Of a stretch of 16,456 nucleotides of DNA, positions 1 through 6,120 are shown piece after piece. A model generated the notes under the pieces. That model had not been told where the DNA came from. It saw only the letters and a list, made by a program, of their open reading frames with translations, and did no database searches. The stretch's first letter is position 1, and every line of letters starts with the position of its first letter. The stretch is from Bacteroidota bacterium (GTDB taxonomy: Bacteria; Bacteroidota; Bacteroidia; Cytophagales; Cyclobacteriaceae): contig QGUY01000063.1 in assembly GCA_003242315.1 (NCBI GenBank), positions 1 through 16,456 of the forward strand, in the 5' to 3' direction. The translations under genes and the position numbers were made by a program.

Positions 1-143
1 ACATAGACTGGATCTATTCAGCAAAGAAAGAAGACACCAGGGTTAAACGTCTGGCGGAGACAATTAACAGACTGCTCAAGGGTCTGAAGCGGTATGACAT
101 AATGTACCAGCGCCTGGGCTCAAGGCAAACTAAAGATTGGTAA
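1..143 (+). CDS. C-terminal end of a YdeI/OmpD-associated family protein (partial)
   Basis: An open frame enters from the left edge (first whole codon at 3) and stops with TAA at 141-143. The roughly 46 visible residues include IDWIYSAKKEDTRVKRL followed by an amphipathic helix (ETINRLLKGL). The W-I-x-S-A-K-K-x-x-T-R pattern near the C-terminus is typical of the YdeI/OmpD-associated (bacteriocin-protection) family, whose members are cytoplasmic and biochemically poorly defined. The N-terminal part lies outside the window, so domain content and start cannot be judged. The last residues (MYQRLGSRQTKDW) are less typical. Family assignment is from recall of the motif alone. Confidence 0.6.
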   Translation, partial: IDWIYSAKKEDTRVKRLAETINRLLKGLKRYDIMYQRLGSRQTKDW

Positions 144-195
144 GCCTTCAAGAGTGACTAAAGGTGGGAGAATTTTGACAGAGGCAGAGACAGAC

Positions 196-217
196 GCAGT
201 TGCAGATGCAGATGCAG
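196..217. repeat. GCAGAT hexamer microsatellite, left copy
   Basis: This short hexanucleotide-like stretch contains GCAGATGCAGATGCAG at 202-217. The same 16 bases recur at 1224-1239, immediately after the flavoprotein gene, so the gene is bracketed by direct copies. The rest of 144-309 shows no gene and no convincing promoter. Confidence 0.7.
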
Positions 218-309
218 CGGTGGCACCCCAATGTTAAGTGCTATGGAGGGCAGTAAACGAACTTTGGCGCGTACGTTGGCGTTTTGACAACGTTTAATAA
301 TATCAACGT

Positions 310-1215
310 ATGCCAGAACAAAGAAAACTCGATGTCATCATTGTCGGCGGAAGCTATGCGGGTTTGTCCGCCGCCATGGCCCTGGGACGATCGCTTAAGA
401 ACGTACTCATCATCGACAGCGGCTTGCCGTGTAACCGACAAACACCACACTCTCACAACTTCATAACACAAGACGGCGAAACACCCGCAGCCATTGCAAC
501 GAAAGCCAGAGAGCAGGTATCAGCCTATAAGACAGTAAGTTTTGTGAACGGACTAGCGACCGCTGCAAGAAAGAACGACGACGGATTCACAGTTACTACG
601 CAGTCCGGTCAGGAATTTGAAACGAAAAAACTGATACTCGCGACTGGCATCAAAGACCTCGTGCCTCCAATCAAAGGGTTTTCCGAATGTTGGGGTATCA
701 CCGTTGTTCATTGTCCCTATTGTCACGGCTACGAATTACGCGGCGTTAAGACCGCCATCATGGCGAAGGGCGATAAGGCCGTCCACCTGGCTTCTCTCGT
801 GAGCAATCTCACCAACGACATCACGCTTCTGACTTCAAAGTCAACCCTGACACACGAGCAACTCGACAAGCTTCATGCCCACAACATCCCGGTTATCGAA
901 ACTGAAATCTCTGAAATAGAACACGACGGCGGCCATGTCAGGAACGTCGTATTCGCCGATGGATCCAAAGTCGCATTTGAAGCATTGTATGCAGCCCTTC
1001 CCTTCGAACAGCATTCAGACATCCCACGGCAACTTGGATGCGAGTTTACCGAGGTGGGACACATCAAAGTGGATGAATTTCAGAAGACGAGTGTCGACGG
1101 TGTCTACGCCTGTGGTGACAACTCAAGCGCAATGCGGTCTGTAGCGAGTGCGGTGTATAGTGGGAATTTGGCGGGAGCGGTCGTGAATAGAGAGTTGACG
1201 GAGGAGCGGTTTTAG
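310..1215 (+). CDS. Thioredoxin-reductase-like NAD(P)/FAD-dependent oxidoreductase
   Basis: This 301-residue protein has the length and layout of low-molecular-weight thioredoxin reductases. An N-terminal FAD-binding Rossmann motif (VGGSYAGLSAA, residues 12-22) is followed by an ATG near 111-113, a redox-active CPYC dithiol (residues 135-138 in HCPYCHGYE), a central NAD(P)-binding domain, and the C-terminal FAD motif GVYACGDN (264-271). The CPYCHGYE context differs from E. coli TrxB (CATC) and is the form found in the branch that includes the fungal disulfide-forming oxidases, so the substrate may be a small-molecule dithiol rather than thioredoxin. It should be cytoplasmic. The start ATG at 310 gives an immediate Rossmann strand; no Shine-Dalgarno is visible, which is normal for Bacteroidota. 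No thioredoxin gene lies beside it, and it appears to be a single-gene unit. Confidence 0.88.
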   Translation: MPEQRKLDVIIVGGSYAGLSAAMALGRSLKNVLIIDSGLPCNRQTPHSHNFITQDGETPAAIATKAREQVSAYKTVSFVNGLATAARKNDDGFTVTTQSGQEFETKKLILATGIKDLVPPIKGFSECWGITVVHCPYCHGYELRGVKTAIMAKGDKAVHLASLVSNLTNDITLLTSKSTLTHEQLDKLHAHNIPVIETEISEIEHDGGHVRNVVFADGSKVAFEALYAALPFEQHSDIPRQLGCEFTEVGHIKVDEFQKTSVDGVYACGDNSSAMRSVASAVYSGNLAGAVVNRELTEERF

Positions 1216-1223
1216 CTGCAGAG

Positions 1224-1239
1224 GCAGATGCAGATGCAG
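1224..1239. repeat. GCAGAT hexamer microsatellite, right copy
   Basis: GCAGATGCAGATGCAG begins nine bases after the stop codon of the flavoprotein gene and is identical to 202-217. Confidence 0.7.
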
Positions 1240-1275
1240 TGGCCCCCGCGCCTGCTACTGCATCCGCGTCCCATC

Positions 1276-1371
1276 AACGGCCCCATAGGGGCGAAATGTT
1301 TGTAGCCCGGGGCGAAGCCCCGACAACGCTTAGTGAGACATTTCCAGGTTGAGCGTAATTCTCAAGTTTGG
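1276..1371. repeat. Dispersed intergenic repeat R1, copy 1
   Basis: This segment shares the blocks GCGAAATGTTTGTAGCCC, CGACAACGCTT and GAGCGTAATTCTCAAGTTTGG, in order, with 6017-6101. Copy 1 holds an extra small hairpin, GGGG-CGAAG-CCCC, at 1310-1322. A second hairpin of the same kind followed by ACAACG lies just downstream at 1400-1423, suggesting the end of the unit is partly duplicated. No protein is encoded. The blocks resemble the small structured extragenic repeats common in Bacteroidota genomes; the two copies differ at several positions, so they are old. Confidence 0.8.
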
Positions 1372-1506
1372 CATCGCTATCTCAGATCTGCGAACCTGTC
1401 GGGGGCGAAGCCCCGGGACAACGTCGCGATGATATTCGGGCGCCATTGGAGATCCTGTTTTTGGGGTATAGTTGATGTTGGCGCGCAAGGCAGAAAAAGT
1501 GGCTCA

Positions 1507-1518
1507 GGGGGTACCCCC
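1507..1518. repeat. Perfect 12-bp palindrome GGGGGTACCCCC
   Basis: A perfect self-complementary GGGGGTACCCCC lies in the gene-free stretch between the R1 repeat and the operator region of the mobile mystery cassette. There is no T-run on either side, so it is a poor intrinsic terminator. It could mark a cassette boundary, but nothing else supports that. Confidence 0.5.
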
Positions 1519-1538
1519 CAAGCGTTCGACATTTGCTT

Positions 1539-1613
1539 TCATATATGACAACATCTTTGTGCTTTTGTTTTCTTATATGAATACATAATTATATTTTTGT
1601 TGTCATATATGAC
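1539..1613 (+). promoter_or_regulatory. Operator/promoter region of the mobile mystery cassette
   Basis: There are two strong palindromic sites: TCATATATGA at 1539-1548 and GTCATATATGAC at 1602-1613, both followed or preceded by matching bases (TATGACAAC and GTTGTCATA). A weaker related site, CTTATATGAA, lies around 1572-1581. Between them, TATTTTTG at 1592-1599 fits the Bacteroidota -7 consensus TAnnTTTG. The second palindrome contains the likely ATG at 1609. Paired identical palindromes around a promoter and start codon are the usual arrangement for a small HTH protein repressing its own operon. The binding protein is inferred, not shown. Confidence 0.65.
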
Positions 1614-2088
1614 AGCAAGAATAAACCAAAAACGACTGATTCTCAGTCAAATAAGCCAACAAATCGCCAGATTTGGCGTTATGCATGCCTGCAATCGGCC
1701 TGCAAACGGATGGCTCAAAGCGATAAGGGAGGCGATTGGGATGTCGACCGAGCAGTTAGCTAGGAGGATGAATGCCCAAACCAGGTCAGCTATAAGCAAT
1801 CTCGAAAAACGAGAGAAACACAAATCGATAACCCTAACCGCGCTGGAAGATGCAGCCAGAGCGATGGACATGAAGGTAGCCTACATATTGTTGCCCATCG
1901 ATCCCAACCTTACTCTTGAAAAATACGTTCGCAAACGCGCCGAAGAAGTGGCGACCAAGATTGTCAGACGCACCGCGGCGACAATGAAGCTTGAAGACCA
2001 GGAGACCTCCAAAAAACGTCAACAGAAAGCCATCAAGGAGTTGACGGAGGACATCATCCGCGAAATGCCAAGTATCCTATGGGATTAA
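1609..2088 (+). CDS. Mobile mystery protein A (HTH regulator)
   Basis: The protein is 159 residues from ATG 1609. An upstream TTG at 1597 would add four residues, but ATG is preferred and the family's usual N-terminal helix (INQKRLILSQISQQ) is retained. Residues 35-75 form an XRE-type helix-turn-helix: WLKAIREAIGMSTEQLARRM followed by a SAISNLEK recognition helix. Then come a VAYILLP strand (90-96) and a C-terminal helical tail ending MPSILWD. This layout, including the AxxM(K/A)LEDQ segment near 125-132, matches mobile mystery protein A, a family described as almost always next to mobile mystery protein B (Fic) and frequent on mobile DNA. Its 3' end overlaps the start of the Fic gene by 10 bases. 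It is probably the DNA-binding, possibly antitoxin-like, partner; no experiment known to me settles that. Confidence 0.85.
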   Translation: MTARINQKRLILSQISQQIARFGVMHACNRPANGWLKAIREAIGMSTEQLARRMNAQTRSAISNLEKREKHKSITLTALEDAARAMDMKVAYILLPIDPNLTLEKYVRKRAEEVATKIVRRTAATMKLEDQETSKKRQQKAIKELTEDIIREMPSILWD

Positions 2089-2679
2089 CCATCAATTACC
2101 TAGAAGGACAGACCCCGCTAGATGATGATGAATGCGAGGGATTGAAAATTAATTCAATTACCACTCGCAAAAGAACTGGATGAACTGGAAGATCTAAACA
2201 TTCAGCAGGCGCAAAAGTGGTTGATAAAGAAAAGAAAATTGACAGCAGAGGAAGTGCTTAGCGAAGATTTTGTTCGCACCCTTCACAAACGTATGTATGG
2301 CGACGTATGGGATTGGGCGGGGCGCTTCAGAAAAACGGAAAAAAACATCGGTGTTCCTTTCTACCAAATACGAGAGAAGTTACACATATTACTGGAGGAT
2401 GCTACGGTCTGGATTAATCAAAAAGCCTATTTGCCCGATGAAATAGCCATACGTGTAAAGCACCGTATCGTTGCAATACACTGTTTCCCCAACGGCAACG
2501 GCAGACATAGTCGCATGATGGGCGATATTCTCACTGAAAAAGTTTTTGGACGAGAACCTTTTACTTGGGGAAATGGAAACTTGGTCAAAGACGGCGATCC
2601 ACGCCGTGCTTATCTGAATGCACTCAAGGCCGCCGACAATGGCGACATTGCTCCCCTACTTGCTTTCGCACGCAGTTAA
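2079..2679 (+). pseudogene. Mobile mystery protein B, Fic-domain protein, frameshifted
   Basis: A family-like N-terminus starts at ATG 2079 (MGLTINYLEGQTPLDDDE), overlapping the upstream gene, and runs 34 codons to TGA after TTRKRTG. The remainder continues in the +1 frame from 2173 (ELDELEDLNIQQAQKW) to the stop at 2677-2679. Removing one A from the AAAA run at 2169-2172 restores TTRKELDELED and a protein of about 199 residues, the family's normal length. The Fic core is HCFPNGNGRHSR at 2479-2514; the canonical motif HxFx(D/E)GNGRxxR has an acid where this has Asn, which I recall as usual in this subfamily. Fic proteins transfer AMP or similar groups to target hydroxyls. The intact downstream frame has only a TTG (2221) as a possible start. 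It is either a pseudogene, a slippage-expressed gene or a sequencing error. Confidence 0.82.
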
Positions 2680-2862
2680 GGGCAGCCTGCATTCCTAGAT
2701 TTATATTACACTCGAACATCCCATCACACCTACCTCCTCACCGGCAACACAAACCAAAACGACGTCCCCTTTCCACCGTTCGAACAAGCTTTCATCCGGG
2801 AGACGCAACATCTCGCGGATTTACCCGTCATTTATAACTGGACCTTTCGCATAAAATCATGA
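2680..2862 (+). pseudogene. Unidentified coding-like remnant ending at the YHS gene start
   Basis: After the Fic stop, the same frame stays open for about 60 codons and ends at TGA 2860-2862, overlapping the next ATG as ATGA. There is no ATG start. The last 45 codons strongly prefer C at the third position, as in neighbouring real genes, and read as plausible protein (for example NDVPFPPFEQAFIRE, then LPVIYNWTFRIKS). I do not recognise the family. It looks like the C-terminal piece of a gene whose front was lost, perhaps when the mobile mystery cassette arrived; the ATGA overlap suggests it was once translationally coupled to the YHS gene. It may instead be chance openness. Confidence 0.35.
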
Positions 2863-3296
2863 GATACACATTATTAAGTATTTTCTTCGCCGCCTCGCTT
2901 ACGTCTTTTGCGCAGAAATCTGAAATATTCACTCCGGAAGGACTAGCGATCCACGGCTATGACCCAGTGGCCATCTTCAAAGAATCAAAAACGATCGAGG
3001 GATTGGAATCCCTTTCCCATACATGGAAAGGTGCGACGTGGCGGTTCGCCAGCAGGCAAAATCTCGAAGCCTTCAAGAGTGATCCCGAAAAGTATGCGCC
3101 ACAGTATGGCGGCTACTGTGCGTATGGCATGTCGCGGGGATACAAGGCCTCGACAGAAATTGACACCTGGTCTATCGTTAACAACAAACTATATTTCAAT
3201 TACAACCGCGATGTCAAAAAGGAATGGGAGAAGGAGCGTGACAGTCGCATTAAGACGGCAGATGAAAACTGGAAGACCGTCAAGGATCATGAATAG
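2859..3296 (+). CDS. Secreted YHS-domain protein
   Basis: This 145-residue protein has a clear signal peptide (MRYTLLSIFFAASLTSFA, cleavage probably before Gln19), so it is exported to the periplasm or beyond. The mature part is a YHS domain: GLAIHGYDPVAIF (28-40), WRFASRQNLEAFKSDPEKYAP (61-81) and YGGYCAYGMSRG (83-94). Cys87 is the position of the single Cys of this family. A charged helical tail follows (VKKEWEKERDSR). YHS domains are small and often associated with metal handling; members of this secreted type have no firm biochemical role. A 24-base gap leads to the next gene, suggesting cotranscription. No good promoter is visible immediately upstream, fitting the idea that its original leader was altered. 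Confidence 0.85.
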   Translation: MRYTLLSIFFAASLTSFAQKSEIFTPEGLAIHGYDPVAIFKESKTIEGLESLSHTWKGATWRFASRQNLEAFKSDPEKYAPQYGGYCAYGMSRGYKASTEIDTWSIVNNKLYFNYNRDVKKEWEKERDSRIKTADENWKTVKDHE

Positions 3297-3320
3297 CCTT
3301 TGGTCCCCTCGTTGTTTTTA

Positions 3321-3905
3321 ATGCGTCCAACGAACCCATACGAACAACTCTACGTGAAGCTTCAATTCGAAAGGTCTGGCCTTTTCAAACTGGTGCGGAA
3401 GCTGCTCCGCATAAAAAGCGCTTTTTACCCCTGCTGTTCATTCCACATCACGCCGTCGTTTTTCTTCGAGACGGTGTATTACGCGGATAAGTCGGATACC
3501 GTTGCGGACTTTTTTGCGAAAGAAGAAACGGTTAATGAAATCATCCAATCCCGAAGCGAGGTTTCAAAAACCAATTGGGGATTCTTTCAACTAAACCTGG
3601 AGGATTCATTGGACGAGATCCCCGAAGTCGATCTCGTTATCGCGCTCAATGGCGGAAATGTTTTGAAAAATGCTTTTGAAAAGGCTAAGAAGAAAGGGCA
3701 TGTGCTTACGTCTTCGGAGTTCTCCGGCGAAGGATTCATAAAAAGTGACGCACGGTTTGGCCATCTTCTTAATATTGGGTTCCAGTCTGGTGAGTATAGG
3801 ACGTTGAAAGAGGAGAGAAAGCAAAAGAAAAAAGGAAAAGCGTTCACGAAAGACAATGTCTTTCGTGATACGCTTGAATATAGTCTTTATCAAAAACTGC
3901 ATTAG
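3321..3905 (+). CDS. Hypothetical protein with a methyltransferase-like Rossmann pattern
   Basis: The protein is 194 residues from ATG 3321; a TTG at 3300 could add seven but is less likely. The segment FYPCCSFHITPSFFFETVYYAD (35-56) followed by DFFA (63-66) and a DLVIALNGGNVLKNAF strand-helix (104-119) recalls a family of hypothetical SAM-methyltransferase-like proteins that carry a YPGSxxHxTPSFxFPxVxYVD wording. The usual G-x-G glycine loop of class I methyltransferases is replaced by PCCS, so catalytic activity is not assured. There is no signal peptide or membrane segment. The C-terminal tail is very basic (EERKQKKKGK, 164-173), which could bind nucleic acid or ribosomes. The distance to the YHS gene is 24 bases, probably one operon. 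The function is unknown. Confidence 0.6.
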   Translation: MRPTNPYEQLYVKLQFERSGLFKLVRKLLRIKSAFYPCCSFHITPSFFFETVYYADKSDTVADFFAKEETVNEIIQSRSEVSKTNWGFFQLNLEDSLDEIPEVDLVIALNGGNVLKNAFEKAKKKGHVLTSSEFSGEGFIKSDARFGHLLNIGFQSGEYRTLKEERKQKKKGKAFTKDNVFRDTLEYSLYQKLH

Positions 3906-3908
3906 CAC

Positions 3909-3930
3909 AAGGCATTCCCAGGTTGCCTTT
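3909..3930. terminator. Possible weak terminator between convergent genes
   Basis: AAGGCA (3909-3914) and TGCCTT (3924-3929) form a six-base stem with a nine-base loop, between the stops of the plus-strand hypothetical gene and the minus-strand reductase. The T-tract is very short, so termination strength is doubtful. Confidence 0.3.
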
Positions 3931-3940
3931 AGTTCTTCAG

Positions 3941-4924
3941 TTATCGATCCACCAACGCCAACAAATGTTCCGGGTACCGTGCTCCCTGAACTTTGATCTC
4001 TGAAAAAGCCCTTTCAATTTCCTGCACATCCTGCGCGGACAGTACCAGCTGTTCGGCCTTCAGGTTTTCTTCGAGACGATGAATCTTTGTCGTACCGGGA
4101 ATGGGAACGATCCACGGCTTTTGGGCAAGCATCCAGGCAAGCGCAACTTGCGCCGGGGTTGCGCTTCTCTTCTTGCCAAACTCAGTCAGCTTATCAATAA
4201 TAATCTGATTTGCTTTTCGATTGTCCTCGCTGAATCGGGGTACGATGTTACGAAAGTCCGTCTCATCAAATTGCGTGTTGGCGTTGATTGCCCCAGTGAG
4301 GAATCCCCTGCCAAGAGGGCTATACGGAACAAAGCCGATCCCGAGTTCTTCAAGTACTGGAAAGATCTCTCGTTCAGCTTCTCTCAACCAAAGCGAGTAC
4401 TCGCTCTGCAGAGCTGCTACGGGAAGGACCGCATGCGCCCTGCGGATAGTCTGAACTCCTGCTTCGGATAACCCAAAATATCTCACCTTGCCCTCGGCTA
4501 TGAGATCTTTTACGGTTCCCGCGACATCCTCTATGGGCACATTGGGATCAACACGGTGCTGATAGAACAAGTCGATTCTGTCTGTTTTCAATCGCTTCAA
4601 AGAGGCTTCGGCGACCGCTCTTATATTCTCCGGTCTGCTGTCGACGCCTGCGGCTACATTGCCTCCTTTAAACCCGAATTTTGTCGCCAGAACAACGTTG
4701 TCGCGAAAGGGCTCTACGGCTTCGCCAAGCATTTCTTCATTTGTGAACGGGCCATAGGCTTCAGCAGTATCGAAGAAATTCACGCCCAGTTTGTACGCTC
4801 TCCTGATCAACTTTATTCCCTCCTGTTTGTCGGTCGCGGGCCCATATCCAAAACTTAATCCCATGCAACCGAGACCGATCGCCGATACTTCAAGTCCGCT
4901 CTTGCCAAGTTTTCTGTATTTCAT
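3941..4924 (-). CDS. Aldo/keto reductase (module 1)
   Basis: This 327-residue TIM-barrel oxidoreductase is of the AKR13/YajO-like kind. The N-terminal LGCMG motif (18-22) is followed by the catalytic tetrad Asp52 and Tyr57 (DTAEAYG), Lys82 (ATKFGF) and His123 (YQHRVDP). The NADPH-binding C-terminal half carries VPYSPLGRGFLTG and PIPGTTK. It should reduce aldehydes or ketones with NADPH in the cytoplasm; the substrate cannot be read from sequence. It is transcribed away from an AraC regulator across a 161-base gap, a common arrangement for a regulator and its target. The start ATG at 4924 has a strong Shine-Dalgarno. A second reductase at 9037-10011 is clearly paralogous but differs at the His position. 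Confidence 0.92.
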   Translation of the reverse strand: MKYRKLGKSGLEVSAIGLGCMGLSFGYGPATDKQEGIKLIRRAYKLGVNFFDTAEAYGPFTNEEMLGEAVEPFRDNVVLATKFGFKGGNVAAGVDSRPENIRAVAEASLKRLKTDRIDLFYQHRVDPNVPIEDVAGTVKDLIAEGKVRYFGLSEAGVQTIRRAHAVLPVAALQSEYSLWLREAEREIFPVLEELGIGFVPYSPLGRGFLTGAINANTQFDETDFRNIVPRFSEDNRKANQIIIDKLTEFGKKRSATPAQVALAWMLAQKPWIVPIPGTTKIHRLEENLKAEQLVLSAQDVQEIERAFSEIKVQGARYPEHLLALVDR

Positions 4925-4927
4925 AAG

Positions 4928-4936
4928 TCCTCCTTT
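4928..4936 (-). promoter_or_regulatory. Strong Shine-Dalgarno sequence of reductase 1
   Basis: On the minus strand AAAGGAGGA lies four bases before ATG 4924 (counted from GGAGG). This is nearly the full anti-SD complement and stands out in a genome where most starts here show none. It fixes the start codon. Confidence 0.7.
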
Positions 4937-4993
4937 TGAATTTTTTGCACGACAAAAATGTCACAAAGCCGGGCCGGCAAGCGTATACAGATT

Positions 4994-5011
4994 ACTGGTT
5001 TACCTACCAGT
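4994..5011. promoter_or_regulatory. Inverted repeat ACTGGT-N6-ACCAGT in the divergent promoter
   Basis: Perfect six-base arms with a six-base spacer sit between the divergent aldo/keto reductase and AraC genes. The position suits an operator bound by the AraC protein or another regulator, although AraC sites are more often direct repeats. A GC-rich palindrome GCCGG-G-CCGGC lies nearby at 4968-4978. Confidence 0.4.
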
Positions 5012-5057
5012 TTCACTGATCCGGCCCCATCGCTGTGCGCAATGGAATAGCCGCGTG

Positions 5058-5065
5058 TACTTTTG
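5058..5065 (+). promoter_or_regulatory. -7 promoter element of the AraC gene (TACTTTTG)
   Basis: TACTTTTG matches TAnnTTTG. A transcript starting a few bases later would begin after the GTG at 5035, which supports ATG 5086 as the real start of the regulator. The -33 TTTG box is not well matched. Confidence 0.5.
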
Positions 5066-5085
5066 GATGTAAACAAAGGCACACC

Positions 5086-5982
5086 ATGGAAGAGATATTG
5101 AAATTTGACACTGTCACTCAATTCAGCGCCTTCAACAGGAATGAGACCCTGCACCCGCTCGTAGGCATCATCGATTTTTCCAAAGCGGCACCCCGGCAGA
5201 TGAGGAGGATGTACTTTGGTTTCTACGCGGTGTTCCTGAAAGACGTCAAATGTGGCGACCTTAAGTATGGCATCAGCAAATACGATTACGAGGAGGGAAC
5301 GCTCGTCTTCGTGGCTCCGGGACAGGTACTTGGGTCGTATAGTGAGGAATGGTATCAACCAAAAGGACTTGCCTTGTTGTTTCATGCTGACTTCATCAAT
5401 GGCACTCCTCTTGGCCGCCAGATGAATAATTACTCGTTCTTTTCGTACACAACCAATGAAGCCCTCCACATGTCCCAACGGGAAAGAGAAATCGTTCTTG
5501 ATTGCTTTTCGCGAATTCAATTTGAATTGGAGCGCGGCGTCGACAAACACAGCAAGATGCTTATCGCGTCGAACATTGAATTGTTTCTGAACTATTGCGT
5601 TCGCTTTTATGACCGCCAGTTCCTTACCCGCGATAGTGTGAACAAGGGAATACTTGAACGTTTTGAGAGATTGCTCAACGAGTTTTTTACATCAGACAAA
5701 CCCCACGAAGTTGGTTTACCATCTGTGGCATATTGTGCGAATGAGCTAAATCTATCCGCCAATTATTTTGGTGATCTTATCCGGAAAGAGACGGGTAAGT
5801 CCGCCAGTGAGTACATTCGGCTAAAGCTTATTGGCGTAGCAAAGGCCAAGATCTTCGATGAAAACAAGTCGGTAAGTGAGATTGCTTACGAACTCGGATT
5901 CAAGTATCCCCAGCACTTCACCCGCGTGTTCAAGCAGCAAACAGGGGTGACGCCACAGGAATATAGGAGTTTGATGAATTGA
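5086..5982 (+). CDS. AraC family transcriptional regulator (module 1)
   Basis: The protein is 298 residues from ATG 5086; a GTG at 5035 would add 17 residues unlike the family and lies upstream of the likely promoter. The N-terminal two thirds form a cupin-like sensing domain (for example YDYEEGTLVFVAPGQV), then an LNYCVRFYDRQF helix. The last 90 residues (about 209-298) hold the double helix-turn-helix, with ELNLSANYFGDLIRKETG and SVSEIAYELGFKYPQHFTRVFK and the closing TPQEYR. It probably controls the divergent aldo/keto reductase, as AraC genes of this type often sit beside the oxidoreductase they regulate. It is a clear paralogue of the regulator at 8082-8999 (both share NEALHxS, RFYxRQFxTR and the HTH). 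Confidence 0.9.
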   Translation: MEEILKFDTVTQFSAFNRNETLHPLVGIIDFSKAAPRQMRRMYFGFYAVFLKDVKCGDLKYGISKYDYEEGTLVFVAPGQVLGSYSEEWYQPKGLALLFHADFINGTPLGRQMNNYSFFSYTTNEALHMSQREREIVLDCFSRIQFELERGVDKHSKMLIASNIELFLNYCVRFYDRQFLTRDSVNKGILERFERLLNEFFTSDKPHEVGLPSVAYCANELNLSANYFGDLIRKETGKSASEYIRLKLIGVAKAKIFDENKSVSEIAYELGFKYPQHFTRVFKQQTGVTPQEYRSLMN

Positions 5983-6016
5983 AGAGCAACGTTATTGCTG
6001 TCCCGACTGCATCTGG

Positions 6017-6101
6017 CAACCGTCCCAGCGGGGCGGAATGTTTGTAGCCCCGACAACGCTTGGGTGAAACGTTGGCAGCTGAGCGTAATTCTCAAGTTTG
6101 G
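6017..6101. repeat. Dispersed intergenic repeat R1, copy 2
   Basis: This is the second copy of the unit at 1276-1371, with GCGGAATGTTTGTAGCCC, CGACAACGCTT and GAGCGTAATTCTCAAGTTTGG in the same order. It lacks the internal GGGGCGAAG hairpin of copy 1. It is immediately followed by the structured tandem repeats. Confidence 0.8.
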
Positions 6102-6120
6102 TAGGATCGGGCCAGGAGGA

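Noticed and set aside
1333..1548. Open frame of 71 codons before the mobile mystery cassette
   Set aside because: It runs across the R1 repeat, hairpins and the operator and has no protein-like features.
4921..5550. Minus-strand open frame of 209 codons opposite the AraC gene
   Set aside because: It is a shadow of the AraC gene with no recognisable motif, and it covers the divergent promoter.
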